The notes beneath the pieces were generated by a model. That model searched no databases, was not told where the DNA came from, and was given only the letters and a program-made list of their open reading frames with translations. 64,000 nucleotides of DNA, from positions 5,686,514 through 5,750,513 of the forward strand of contig JAJHZJ010000335.1 in assembly GCA_023548195.1 (NCBI GenBank), read 5' to 3'. Source of the DNA: Bettongia penicillata ogilbyi (lineage: Eukaryota > Chordata > Mammalia > Diprotodontia > Potoroidae). Positions 39,860 to 49,615 of the stretch are shown here, piece after piece; position 1 is the first letter of the stretch, and every line of letters starts with the position of its first letter. A program made the position numbers and the translations under genes.

Positions 39860-40330
39860 TGACTTCAACCTTCCCAGTATTGCCATCAGACTGTGAGCTC
39901 CTTCAGGGCATGGATTGTCTTTTGCCTTTTTTGTATCCCCAGAGTTTAGCAGGGTGCCTGGCACATAGTGTATTCATCCTTTGTTGCTGAAGGAGACCAC
40001 ACCATCAGAGAAATAATGACATGACTTGCCCTTGACTTTGTCTTGAGTGAAGGAGGGCTGTGCAGGTCACCAGCCTCACTTGTCCTCCAGAGCCATCTGA
40101 ATCCAGTGACCAGATATTCATCAGGATGACTTGGAGGTGACCCAGGATGAGTCAATTGGGGTTAAGTGACTTACCCAAGGTCACACAACTAGTGAGTGCC
40201 AAGTGTCTGAGGAGAGATTTGAACTCAGGTCCTCCTGACTCCTGCACTGGTGCTCTATCCACTGCACCACCTAGCTGCCCCCTGGCACACAGTAGGCATT
40301 TAATAAGTGCTTATTACTTGATTGACTGGT
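39860..40330 (+). mobile_element. L2 LINE 3' end interrupted by a SINE
   Basis: The left part, 39860-39970, ends ggtgcctggcacatagtg. The right part, 40281-40330, restarts cctggcacacagtaggcatt and finishes cttattacttgattgactgg. The repeated cctggcacaYag on both sides is the SINE's target-site duplication. Confidence 0.85.
39971..40280 (-). mobile_element. Marsupial SINE, long-tail family, complete
   Basis: The antisense copy starts with its tail (tattcatcctttgttgctga, gaccagatattcatcaggat), then the core (acttacccaaggtcacacaa), then the tRNA-like head (ctatccactgcaccacctag). It is flanked by an imperfect duplication of L2 sequence (39957-39968 and 40281-40292, 11 of 12 identical). Confidence 0.88.
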
Positions 40331-40364
40331 GGAGGCCCTCTTTTTTCTTCCAACCCTGCCCCCT

Positions 40365-41120
40365 ACAATGGTGCAGGCCCTCATCTCCTTGGGCCTGGAC
40401 TATTGCAGTAGCTGCTGGAGGGGGTGGGGTTCTGCCTACCTCCAGTCTCTCCCCGTCTCCAACGCATCTTTTGGAAGGTAGAGATACAGGGCAGGGTCCA
40501 GGATGGACTACAGGCCAGTAACTGCTTGGTACACCTCCTGGCTCTCCTTCAGCCACTAAAGTGACTGGAGTCCAGTCCCACCACCACTTACTCAGTAAAC
40601 TCTAGCGGTTCTCTATCGCCTCCAGGAACAAACATAAAATCTTCTTTTTGAAATTTACAGCTCATTGCAGCCTGGTTCCTTCTGCATTTTCCAGCCTGTT
40701 AGACATCACCCTCTTCATGCAGTCTCTGGTTCCCCCATCCTGTCCTACTTACTGTTCCTCAAATACCCTATCTCCTGTCTCCCTGCCATCGAAGGTTAGT
40801 CCAGCCCTAAACCTTGTGATCCTGCAGTCTTCGGTAAAGAACATCTGAAAGTACCTGGAGCCCCAGGCACAATTTGGCCCCTGGGACATGGTCTGGTGCG
40901 TGGCTTTGCAGCTCTCTGTGGAACTGATACGTGACATTGTATATTGTAGTCACCTGGCTTGATATCTTACCCCTTAGTAGATGGTGAGCTCAGTGAAAAT
41001 TGGGGAATCTCTTCTGTAAATTTCTTTTCTCCCTCGGTGCCTCGCACAACACTCTGTACACAGCAAGTGATTAATACTTGTTTGTTCAGTGAATGAATGA
41101 GTGGAGTGAGTGAATGAATG
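40365..41120 (+). mobile_element. L2 LINE 3' region carrying an 82-bp insert
   Basis: Sense L2 from the ORF2 end (gtgcaggccctcatctcctt, gcctggactattgcagtagc) through aaactctagcggttctctat and actgttcctcaaataccct to the 3' end and (GAAT)n tail near 41090-41118. At 40468-40549 the L2 order is broken by the 82-bp segment. It resumes at cagccactaaagtgactgg. Confidence 0.82.
40468..40549 (+). repeat. 82-bp segment, copy 2, inserted in L2
   Basis: 78 of 82 bases equal 38779-38860. L2 consensus order runs directly from ccaacgcatc-like to cagccactaaag, so this segment is extra. No SINE or LINE features, tail or clear target-site duplication accompany it. Confidence 0.9.
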
Positions 41121-41547
41121 GAAGAAGTGACCGTGTAAATGGGTTTTTCTGCAAGAAAGACCAAACCAAAGACAGGCTGTTTGGAAGTGCAGGATCCAGG
41201 GAGAGGGTTTACTTGGCCCTCATTAGGCAGCTCGTCAGCTCCTGATTCCCCATCATCCACTTTGTGGGTCATTGGTGGCACCTTCTCATCTGAGAATGTC
41301 TTTGCCACGTTACCAAGGCCAGTGTGGGTGCAGGAGTTACCCAAACCAGACAGAACTGGGATGATTGTTACTCTCCCGTCCCTAAAGTCATGTGCTGCAT
41401 TGTTAGGTTACAATCATAGTTTAGAATCCAACAGGCCTTGAGATCCTCTATCAATGAGTCTCAGACTCTCAGAGTTATGTGGGGCCTTGGTGGCCATCTA
41501 GTGACCCCAGCTTGTACAGAATCTCCTTTGCAACATATCCAACAAGT
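41121..41547. other. Unassigned sequence
   Basis: About 430 bp. A weak antisense MIR-like piece may lie at 41455-41540. Confidence 0.35.
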
Positions 41548-41780
41548 GAGTCAGACAGTCAATGAAACATTTATTAACTACCCACTACAAAAAAGACAAC
41601 ACACACAATCTGATGGGAGAGATAACATATAAACAATAAACATGCTAACATTAAGGAGGATGTAGAAAGACTTGAAAGGGGCCAGGAAGCCCAGGATGAG
41701 GAGGGAGAACATTCCAGGCATCCAGTCCAAGAGAGGGAGTGCCGAGTGTGAAGACTGGCAGAATCAGAGACCATGGAAGG
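41548..41780 (-). mobile_element. L2 LINE 3' region
   Basis: Antisense: cagtcaatgaaacatttatt, ggagggagaacattccaggc. Confidence 0.7.
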
Positions 41781-41897
41781 CGTGTGTGCGCGCGGGGAGT
41801 TGGGGGTGAGTGGGGGGTGGCAAGTATTTTGTGTAAGAAGACAAGCAACCATCCCATTTGGGACAACTCCAATTGTTCAGAAGGCTACAGTGAACCT

Positions 41898-42000
41898 GAA
41901 TTAACAATAACTATGATAATAGCATTCATATAGGGCTTTATGAAGATTACTCATTTTATCCTCACACCGTTTTACAGGTGAGGAAACTGAGGCGAAGTGC
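41898..42000 (-). mobile_element. MIR SINE fragment
   Basis: Antisense: aatagcattcatatagggct, ggtgaggaaactgaggcga. Confidence 0.7.
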
Positions 42001-42049
42001 CCCTTCCATATGGTTCTGTTCTCTGGGGTTAAGTGGCTTAAGTTCAACC

Positions 42050-42815
42050 TCTCCCAGTGCCTGCAGCGTTCTCCCTTCTTGATCTCCTAGAAGCTTTTGT
42101 TTACCTCGAAACTGTACTCCAAAGTCCTGTCTCTAGGAAGCTCTACTTGACTGCTCACCGAATTTCTCTTCTCTTTATCTTGTATGGAAGATAAAGAGCT
42201 GACCTGGAATCCATTAGACCTAAACTCAAGCGATGCTTCTGACACTCCTGACACTTAACACCCCTGGGCAGGTCATTAAGCTCTCGGAGTTTGAGGTGCC
42301 TCTCTGAGACTAAAAGTTGCAGAGAAAGTGCCAGCCTGCACATGTGGAGGGAACTGGAATGGAATCACTGGGCTCGTCCCTCTCCTTCTCTTTTGTATAT
42401 GTTTATTTATGGAAGGAGAGAAATCGCTTGAGCATAGGGAATGGCACACACTAGATGCTTAATAAATACTCATTGGGTGATTGGCTGATTGGTTCTATGA
42501 AACTGAGGTCAAAAGAGTTGATTTCCTCAAAGTCACCTAATTAATCAAATTACCCTTGGGACCCAGGTCCTCCAACTCCAAACCCGGCATTCTTGCCTTT
42601 ACTCTTCAACAGACACATGGCCAAAATACCCGCTGATTAGATTGTATCTTGCAAATTGAAAGAACTATATAAATTTCAGTTTGTTAATGACCTCTGTTGG
42701 AATGTTAAGATCCTTGAGGGCAGGGACCATTTTCACTTCCACTTTGTACCTGTAGTACTTAACCTGGTGGCTGACATTTATAAAGTGTGGATAAAGGCTC
42801 CTTGATTGCTTGATT
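42050..42815. mobile_element. Cluster of short L2, THER and MIR pieces
   Basis: In order: possible sense L2 at 42050-42170 (ccaaagtcctgtctctagga); sense THER at 42186-42335 (gacacttaacacccctgggc); sense L2 end at 42400-42490 (gatgcttaataaatactcat); antisense MIR at 42497-42600 (aaactgaggtcaaaagagtt); sense L2 end at 42695-42815 (agatccttgagggcagggac). Confidence 0.6.
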
Positions 42816-42904
42816 TCACTCCTGCAACATAGGGATCAGGCATCTCCCTGCTTGGTGCCACCATTGATGCTCAGGACAAACTAACCCAGCCATGCAATGA
42901 CAGG

Positions 42905-43500
42905 GCACCCAAGGGTGTCATTGTGCATCGCCATATTATCATACAGAACTGGAATATTCTATTACCTTCAAGCACTACAATTTGTTTAGCTGTCCTGTAA
43001 TGGATGGTCATCCGTTTTGTTTCCAGTCAATCAGTCAATAAATGTTTATTAAGCACCTGCTCTGTGTCAAGTGGGATACAAAGAAAAGGCAAAAGATAGT
43101 GCTCTTCTACCACAGAATTGAAGCCACAAATACTTCTGTCCACAAGGAACTTTTCTTTCAGACACTGATCATCCTGGGATATATGCCTCGCAGAGGGATC
43201 TCTGGAATAAGGGGTATGGACATTTCAATTACTTCCTGAGCACAAGTCCAAATTGCTCTCCAGATTCGTGGGGCCAACTCACCAGCAGTGCATCAGGCTC
43301 TTCCCACAGCCCCTCCAACATTGATTATGGTCAACTTTCATCATCTTTGCCAGGTTGTTGGATGTGAGGTGAAACAGTGGTTTTGATATACATGTCTCTT
43401 AATATTAGTGATAGGGAGCAGTCTTTCATCTAGTTGTTGATAGCCTGCATTTCTTCTTTTGTGATCTTATGCAGCAGATCAGACCTTTCACAGTCCCACG
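42905..43500 (-). mobile_element. Old L1 ORF2 C-terminal fragment, split by L2 tip
   Basis: Antisense L1 pattern: gatggtcatccgttttgttt, then after an interruption ccaaattgctctccagattc, tctcttaatattagtgatag. An antisense L2 3' end (gtcaataaatgtttattaag) sits at about 43024-43106. Confidence 0.6.
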
Positions 43501-43599
43501 GTAGAGAACTGTCAAGAATATAACATCCATTTTTCTTCTTCTGTTTATTGCCTTTAAAAAATGTAACGCTAAAGGTTTTCCTCCAATAGGACACCTCCT

Positions 43600-43930
43600 A
43601 GGCACATTTTAAGATTCTACTCAATGGGTGGATACCATTTTGTTTCCAGTTTTTTGCACTGACAAAGGGGGCTGCTACAAATATTTTGCCATATATAGGA
43701 CCCTTTCTTTCTGTCCCCAGTAGAGGGGTTCACTGAGTCAAAAGATATGAACATTGTCTTTTCTAATCTGGTCTCAAATAATTTCCCAGAATAGTTGGAC
43801 CCACTCCTAGCTGTGCCAACAAGAGATTAGGTGGCCTGTCTTTCCAGAGCTCTTCCAACACTATTTCTCTCTCTTCTAATTTTTGCAAACGTATAACATC
43901 AAACATTTTCATGTCACAATTATATACCTG
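43600..43930 (-). mobile_element. Second old L1 ORF2 C-terminal fragment
   Basis: The same L1 region is represented again: ttttgtttccagttttttgc, gctgctacaaatattttgcc, ttcactgagtcaaaagatat, cccactcctagctgtgccaa. Confidence 0.6.
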
Positions 43931-43944
43931 TGTCTGTGTTGTAT

Positions 43945-44075
43945 TCGGTACTAGACTGTGAAGTCCATGAGTGCAGGGTCTGTATTTTCTCTAAATTGTG
44001 TATTTTCCTCAGTGATGAACACAGTCCTCTGTTTAGCTTAATAAAAGTTTGTAGACTGGCTGAATAAATGAATGT
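43945..44075 (+). mobile_element. L2 LINE 3' end
   Basis: actagactgtgaagtccatg ... gctgaataaatgaatg. Confidence 0.7.
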
Positions 44076-44409
44076 CAGATGAAAGGTTTATTATTATTAA
44101 ATATTATTATCTTAGTCCTAAGGGAATCTTCCTTAATGTCAGTCTAACACAGGTCACACTTTTGCATTTTACTAGGGAAAAAAACCAGAAACAGACAACA
44201 TGGTTGATTTATTGACTCAACAATTCCTCCACCAAAATGGTAGACAATTTTGATGAGCACCTATCTCCCTGTTTTATACCTTGATTGATGTTTGTGACAC
44301 AACCATGCTGGCCAAAGTCTGCCATGGAAGCACCATGGGGGCTGCTCATTGTCACATATCACATGTGATTTCATGTGTCATCGTCTTATTGTCACATTAA
44401 TATACACAA
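44076..44409. other. Unassigned sequence
   Basis: About 330 bp. No element recognised with confidence. Confidence 0.35.
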
Positions 44410-44745
44410 CATCAATATTCTATGACCTCCATGGGCCACAGTTTGTTTGGCCATTCTTGAAGGAATGGACAGTCATTTTGCTTCCAGTCCGTCGCTAGTG
44501 AGGGCCATAAGACCTGGGCAGTGTGGGAAAAGGCCGCTGGTTCTGGAGTCAGGAGATTAGGGTTCAGGTCTTCATTTTTCTTGCACTTTGAGGTTCACAA
44601 AGCACAAATAGTTTTTGTGCTCCCCCCATTTTATGGATGAAGAAACTGACTCAGAGAGTAACCTCTTACTCAAGGTCCCACAATTTGTCAGCATCAGAGA
44701 TTGGGTTGAACTCAGGATTCCCGACTCATGACCTTTCTTTTTTCT
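44410..44745 (-). mobile_element. Old L1 piece and MIR SINE
   Basis: Positions 44410-44530 are L1-like antisense (ccacagtttgtttggccatt, cattttgcttccagtccg). Positions 44570-44745 are antisense MIR (ctttgaggttcacaaagcac, gatgaagaaactgactcaga). Confidence 0.55.
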
Positions 44746-44989
44746 TCTAAAATGGTTTATGGGCACTCTCTTCTTTACAGAAAAGTATCGCTGCCACTTC
44801 CCAGTGCTGCCTTCCTCTCCAAATAGGACTCTGCCTTGTAACAATGAAGTGTGAGTGAGACAACCGGATCAACACGCTGCTCACACCTGAACACATCTGT
44901 CCCATGTATCTGCCTCCACGCTGCTCCACACCACACCTGTCTTTGGAGAGATGAGAGGCGCCACCTCAGTTTTCTGGAGTCACTAATGA
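44746..44989. other. Unassigned sequence
   Basis: About 245 bp without recognised features. Confidence 0.3.
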
Positions 44990-45275
44990 CTGCTCCACGG
45001 GTCAGTCCTGAAACCTTCCAATGTTGTTTTCTTTCGTATTATTGTGACTGGTGTATACATTCTGGTTCTGCTTAATTCGATCTGCACTGGTTCATATTCT
45101 TCTCAAACTTCTCTGAAATCTTCATATTCAGAATAAATTCTTATGGCACTATGATGTTGATTATATTCAGAGAAACACATTGTGTCCCACCATTCCCCAA
45201 CCTATGGGCACCCACTTTCTTTTGAATTCTTTGATACTACAAAAAGTGCTGATATATAAATATATATGCATACAC

Positions 45276-45311
<36 letters not shown>

Positions 45312-45470
45312 AGAGGGAAAGAAAGGGAGAGACAACTAGAGGAACTGAATGAGATAGAGGAAGAGAGAGAGATGAGACAGAGAGAGGGAGAGAGAAAAAG
45401 AGACAGAGATAGAGACAGAGAGGACTTTTTGATCTGTTTATGACCTCCTTGGGCTAGAGTGATAGAGTTA
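44990..45470 (-). mobile_element. Old L1 fragment with TG and GA microsatellites
   Basis: Antisense L1: attctggttctgcttaattc, aaattcttatggcactatga, accattccccaacctatggg, ctacaaaaagtgctgatata, then after the microsatellites gttattactgggtcaaaggg. The microsatellites are (TG)n at about 45280-45310 and GA-rich at 45311-45421. Confidence 0.65.
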
Positions 45471-46524
45471 TTACTGGGTCAAAGGGTACCTTTGATCTCA
45501 TATGCAGTTAGTAGTCCCTACTCTCCCAGAGTCTGATTGGCTGTATCTCTCCTCAGGGATACTTCAGGGGCTGGAGTGTCTCTTTCCCAATGCTATTGGG
45601 TCAAGCTCCCATTCTGGGTGTGTTATCCTTCATTACTGGTGACTAGTGCTGTAGCTCCATTGAATCAATTAACACAATAACTTTTATAAAGTTTTATCTT
45701 AAAATGTTCTTTTATGAACTTTTATCTTAAGTGATGTAGCAATCATAGAAGTACAAGCATTTCTCCCTAAACTAGAACCTCTAGGATACTTTCTCCCCTC
45801 TACCTCCTGAGCCTCTAGGGAGAATGAGCTTAGATTTACACAATCTCCACATAATAGCAATCCTATCAAGTTCAGAATCCAAATCTGGCAACCCTGTTGG
45901 GTCATTCCTTATCTTGGCTACCACTGGAGCTGGTGTTGGAGGCCAATCCTCTGTTACTGCTGGGTTGGATACTGAAAGTTGCTCCTCATTTCTTAGGACA
46001 TTAATGCTGGGATGGCTACAAAATACTGGACCTACCCTTCCCCACTCCTGCACCTGAGGTTGCTCTTTTAACTCTTCAAGACTCACAAGGTCATAGAATA
46101 ATCTCCTCAGCTAAAACCAGAGAGCGAATACAGAGGCAAAGCATAGAGGCCAGTATTCATGGGGCTTATGATGGCCTGAGAGCTAGAGAGCCTGAGGCCT
46201 TTCCCTTTACTGCATTGTCTTTCACTAGATGCCGGCAGCCAGGAAGGAGGGTCCCAGGGAGGGAAGGATCCAAATCAAAGAGAAGAAAGGTCAAGGCTAG
46301 GCTAGGCTTGGCTAGAGGCTACTGCAGTATCCCCAGTCAATCTCCTCCCCAAGGAGTTAGTAGACTGGAATCAATTACAGAATTGCCCAAAGTCTCTCTA
46401 AGGAACTTCTATTACAAGTCACAATGACTCCAGAAACACCACCTTCAGACTCTTCTCCATGGGAAATGGGAACAACAATGTTTTTTATGCTCATAAGGAT
46501 TGGGCTTGATGGCCAACCATCTGC
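45471..46524. other. Unassigned sequence with a 101-codon minus frame
   Basis: About 1.05 kb with no recognised repeat. The minus-strand frame at 46086-45781 reads LVSLEELKEQPQVQEW and then EDWPPTPAPVVAKIRND. It has mixed, protein-like composition but opens at GTG with no in-frame ATG start and has a stop shortly upstream. The segment around 46040-46100 weakly resembles 63555-63610 (both contain ctcacaaggtca). It may be a fragment of an unidentified transposon or retroviral coding region; I cannot assign it. Confidence 0.3.
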
Positions 46525-46708
46525 TGCTGTTACTGTACAACATTCAGTTGTGTTTGACTCTTCATAATCCCACTATGGGGCATTCTTGGCAAAAATATTG
46601 GAATGATGTGCCATTTGCTTCTCTAGTAGATTAAAGAAAATAGAGGTTAAGTGACTTGCCCAGGGTCACACAGCTAGTAAGTATCTGAGGGTAGATTGAA
46701 TAGGTCTT

Positions 46709-46722
46709 CCTATCCTATTTCT
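46709..46722. repeat. Target-site duplication, left copy, of HAL1 copy C
   Basis: cctatcctatttct, 13 of 14 identical to cctaccctatttct at 48751-48764. Confidence 0.8.
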
Positions 46723-47427
46723 TTCTTTCCTTCTTTTAATTAAATTTATTTATTTAACTTTTTACATTCATTTTCACTAAATTTTGGGTTTCAAATTTTC
46801 TCCCCATTTGTCCCCTCCCCCCCACCCCAATACACTGAGCATTCTAATTTCCCCTATCACCAATCTGCCCTCTCTTCTATCATCCTTCCCTTCCCTTGTC
46901 CCCATCTTCTCTTTTGTCCTGTAGGGCCAGATAACTTTCTATTCCCCATTACCTGTATTTCTTATTTCCTAGTAGTAAGAACAATACTCAACAGTTGTTC
47001 CTAAAGCTTTGAGTTCCAAATTCTCCCCATCCCTCCCTCCCCACCCATTCCCTTTGGGAAGGCAAGCAATCCCCAAGAGTGTTGATTTCAAATTGCTCCC
47101 TCCTCCCATTGCCCTCCCTTCCATCATCCCCCCTACCCTGCTTATCCCCTTCTCCCCCACTTTCCTGTATTGTAAGATAGGTTTTCATACTAAAATGAGT
47201 GTGCATTTTATTCCTTCCTTTAGTTGAATGTGATGAGAGTAAACTTCATGTTTTTCTCTCAGCTCCCTTCCTTTTCCCTCCACTAAAAAGTCTCCTACCT
47301 ACCTCTTCTATGAGAGATAATTTGCCCCATTCCATTTCTCCCTCTCTCCTCCCAATACATTTCTCTCTCACCACTTAACTTCATTTTTTAAAGATATGAT
47401 CCCATCCTATTCAATTCACTCTGTGCT

Positions 47428-47459
47428 CTCTGTCTCTGTGTGTGCATGCACGTGTGTAT
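47428..47459. repeat. Degenerate (TG)n inside HAL1 copy C
   Basis: gtctctgtgtgtgcatgcac occupies the position of the GT arrays in copies A and B. Confidence 0.8.
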
Positions 47460-47469
47460 AATTTTTAAG

Positions 47470-48062
47470 CTGTCTCTCCTGGATCTATTTTCCAGGTCAG
47501 TTGTTTTTTCAATGAGATATTTCACATTCTCTTCCATTTTTTTCATTCTTTTGGTTTTGTTTTGTGATTTCTTGGTTTCTTGTAAAGTCATTAGCCTCCA
47601 TCTGTTCCACTCTAATTTTGAGAGAACTATTTTCTTCAGTGAGCTTTTGAACCTCCTTTTCCATTTGGCTAATTCTGTTTTTTAAAGCATTCTTCTCCTC
47701 ATTGGCTTTTTGAACCTCTTTTGTCAGTTGAGTTAGCCTATTTTTCAAGGTGTTATTTTCTTCAGCATTTTTTGGGGTCTCCTTTAGCAAGGTGTTGACC
47801 TGCTTTTCATGCTTTTCTTGCATCTCTCTCATTTCTCTTCCCAGTTTTTCCTCTACCTGTCTAACTTGATTTTCAAAATCCTTTTTGAGCTCTTACATGG
47901 CCCAAGTCCATTGAATATTTATTTTGAATATTTGGGATACAGAAGCCTTGACTTCTATGTCTTTCCCTGATGGTAAGCATTGTTCTTCCTCATCAGAAAG
48001 GAAGGGAGGAGATATCTGTTCACCAAGAAAGCAACCTTCTATGGTCTTATTTTTTTTTCCCT
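47470..48062 (-). pseudogene. L1-type ORF1 of HAL1 copy C, C-terminal half deleted
   Basis: The N-terminus, about 48062-47833, and coiled coil, 47832-47509, are recognisable (EMQEKHEKQVNTLLKET, RISQMEKEVQKLTEENSS). A one-base shift follows near 47540 (EKNGRECEISH against EKMEENVKYLI in copy A). The next frame, 47591-47388, keeps KTTDLENRSRRDSLKI. At that point the deletion removes the rest of the RNA-recognition motif and the C-terminal domain. Confidence 0.82.
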
Positions 48063-48750
48063 TTTCTGGGCATTCTCCTAGCCAGTTACTTGACTTCTGA
48101 GATTCCTCTCCACCCCCACCTCACCTCCAGGTCTGCCCAGCTAGTGCTTGGGGTCTGAGATTCAAATGCTGCTTCCCAACCTCAGGGCTTTTGGCAGGGG
48201 TGGGGCTGCTATACAGTGTGAAATTAAGTTCAGGTGCTCAGGTAGGGGCAGGGCTGCCACCAGGGGCTCAGTTCCCTCAGGGGGTTTATGTGGAGATCTT
48301 CAACAATGGATCTGAGCTCCTGTCTGCTTTGGGAGCTCCTGTCCACTGTTACCTCTGCTGCTGTCTCCCAAGGGGGCCTGAGTTATCGAGACACCCTGCT
48401 CCCCTCTCAGCCAGCCAAACAGGCTCTCTCACTGACATTTGGCGTCTGTGGGTTGAGGGACCTGTGCAACTGCTGGAGATTCCACCCCTGAAGGCTGCTT
48501 GGATTTGCTCCTCTCGGTGCCTTGTGGCCAAGGCAGGGCTGGGCTCTGCTCCAGGTCCAGTGCATGACGGACCTTTGGTATCAGTTTTTCAGGTCTCTCT
48601 GGAACAGAAATCTCCCCCACTCCATTGCTGTGTGGCTTCCACTGCTCCAGAATTTGTTGAGTGTTCTTCTTTACAGTTATTTTATGGGCTGTGGGTTAGG
48701 AGCTAACATATGTGAATCTTTCTACTCTTCCATCTTGGCTCCTCCTCCTA

Positions 48751-48764
48751 CCTACCCTATTTCT
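48751..48764. repeat. Target-site duplication, right copy, of HAL1 copy C
   Basis: cctaccctatttct; see left copy at 46709-46722. Confidence 0.8.
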
Positions 48765-48792
48765 ATCCATTGAGCCACCTAGTGGCTTCTGC

Positions 48793-49065
48793 TATACTGG
48801 TATAATTCCAAATTGTTTTATTTTTGAACAGTTGAACCCATTCAGAGCTCTGCCAACAGTGAATCAACATCTCCATCACCAAAGCTCTCTCTACTACACC
48901 ATGTTATCTCCTTCTGGTTCCTACACTTATTAGCTAGATGACCTTAAATAAGTCACTTCTTCTGTGAGTGTTAGTGTTTTCATCTACAAAATGGAGGTAG
49001 CCAAGCAATTAGCACAAATTTATTATGCCTACTATGTGCCAAGCACCACATTAGGTCCACTATCT
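48793..49065. mobile_element. L1 (-), THER (+) and L2 (-) short pieces
   Basis: Positions 48793-48895 are antisense L1 (tataattccaaattgtttta, gagctctgccaacagtgaat). Positions 48905-49000 are sense THER (tagatgaccttaaataagtc). Positions 49003-49065 are an antisense L2 end (cctactatgtgccaagcacc). Confidence 0.65.
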
Positions 49066-49419
49066 ACTTCATGAACATTGTAAAGAACATTGTAAAGCTT
49101 ATAAACATGAGCTATTATCATCATTGGAATGTAGGGGTAACATGCTTTTGTATCTCTTCCACCTTTACAGGATTTTTGTGCTCAGTATTCACTTTCCTTG
49201 TCCCCCAACCCTCATCTCTGACTTTAAAGAGATGAAATGTATTCTCCCTACGTCAAGAGTTAAGGGTGTAACTTTCTGCCTTAACAGGGACAGGAAGGAT
49301 CTTCCCATCACAGAAACATTACTTATTTATTGATTTTTAAGATTTGTAAAAATGTGGCTATTCTGTGTCCCTTGGGAATTCAATATAAAACTTGGTGGGA
49401 GGGAACTCCAGTCCCAAAA
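49066..49419. other. Unassigned sequence
   Basis: About 355 bp, nothing recognised. Confidence 0.35.
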
Positions 49420-49615
49420 TAACCTGGTGCAAGATCACAGACCTGGAAGTGAAATCAGAGAATTCTGGCTTGCAATCCCAGATTTCCTACATGCAATTCT
49501 AGGCAACTTATTCCACCCATCTGAGCTTCTGTTTTCTTTCTTTGCAAAATGAGGGAGGTTGGCTTAGAGCAACCCAAGACTGCCATCAGCCACTAAATCC
49601 TGTGGTCCCATGATG
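49420..49615 (+). mobile_element. THER SINE
   Basis: Sense: cctggaagtgaaatcagaga, attctaggcaacttattcca, aaaatgagggaggttggctt, gtggtcccatgatg. Confidence 0.65.

Larger units (their letters stand above)
46723..48750 (-). mobile_element. HAL1-type element, copy C, internally deleted
   Basis: A minus-strand copy about 2.0 kb long with 3' region, short GT microsatellite, partial ORF1 and a 5'UTR reaching the terminal ccatcttggct. Relative to copy A it lacks about 600 bp between the microsatellite and the middle of ORF1. The junction is at about 47459-47470. Other small deletions occur near 47070-47090. The copy is bounded by a 14-bp near-identical duplication. Confidence 0.82.
46525..48784 (-). 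mobile_element. Mar-1-type SINE split by HAL1 copy C
   Basis: The antisense SINE runs 46525-46722 (tgtttgactcttcataatcc, acttgcccagggtcacacag, ggtagattgaataggtcttc). It resumes with its head at 48751-48784 (atttctatccattgagccac). The HAL1 lies between the two parts. Confidence 0.88.

Noticed and set aside
45781..46086. 101-codon minus-strand frame with protein-like composition
   Set aside because: Opens at GTG with no ATG start and a stop just upstream, and I recognise no domain. Kept only as a note in an unassigned block.
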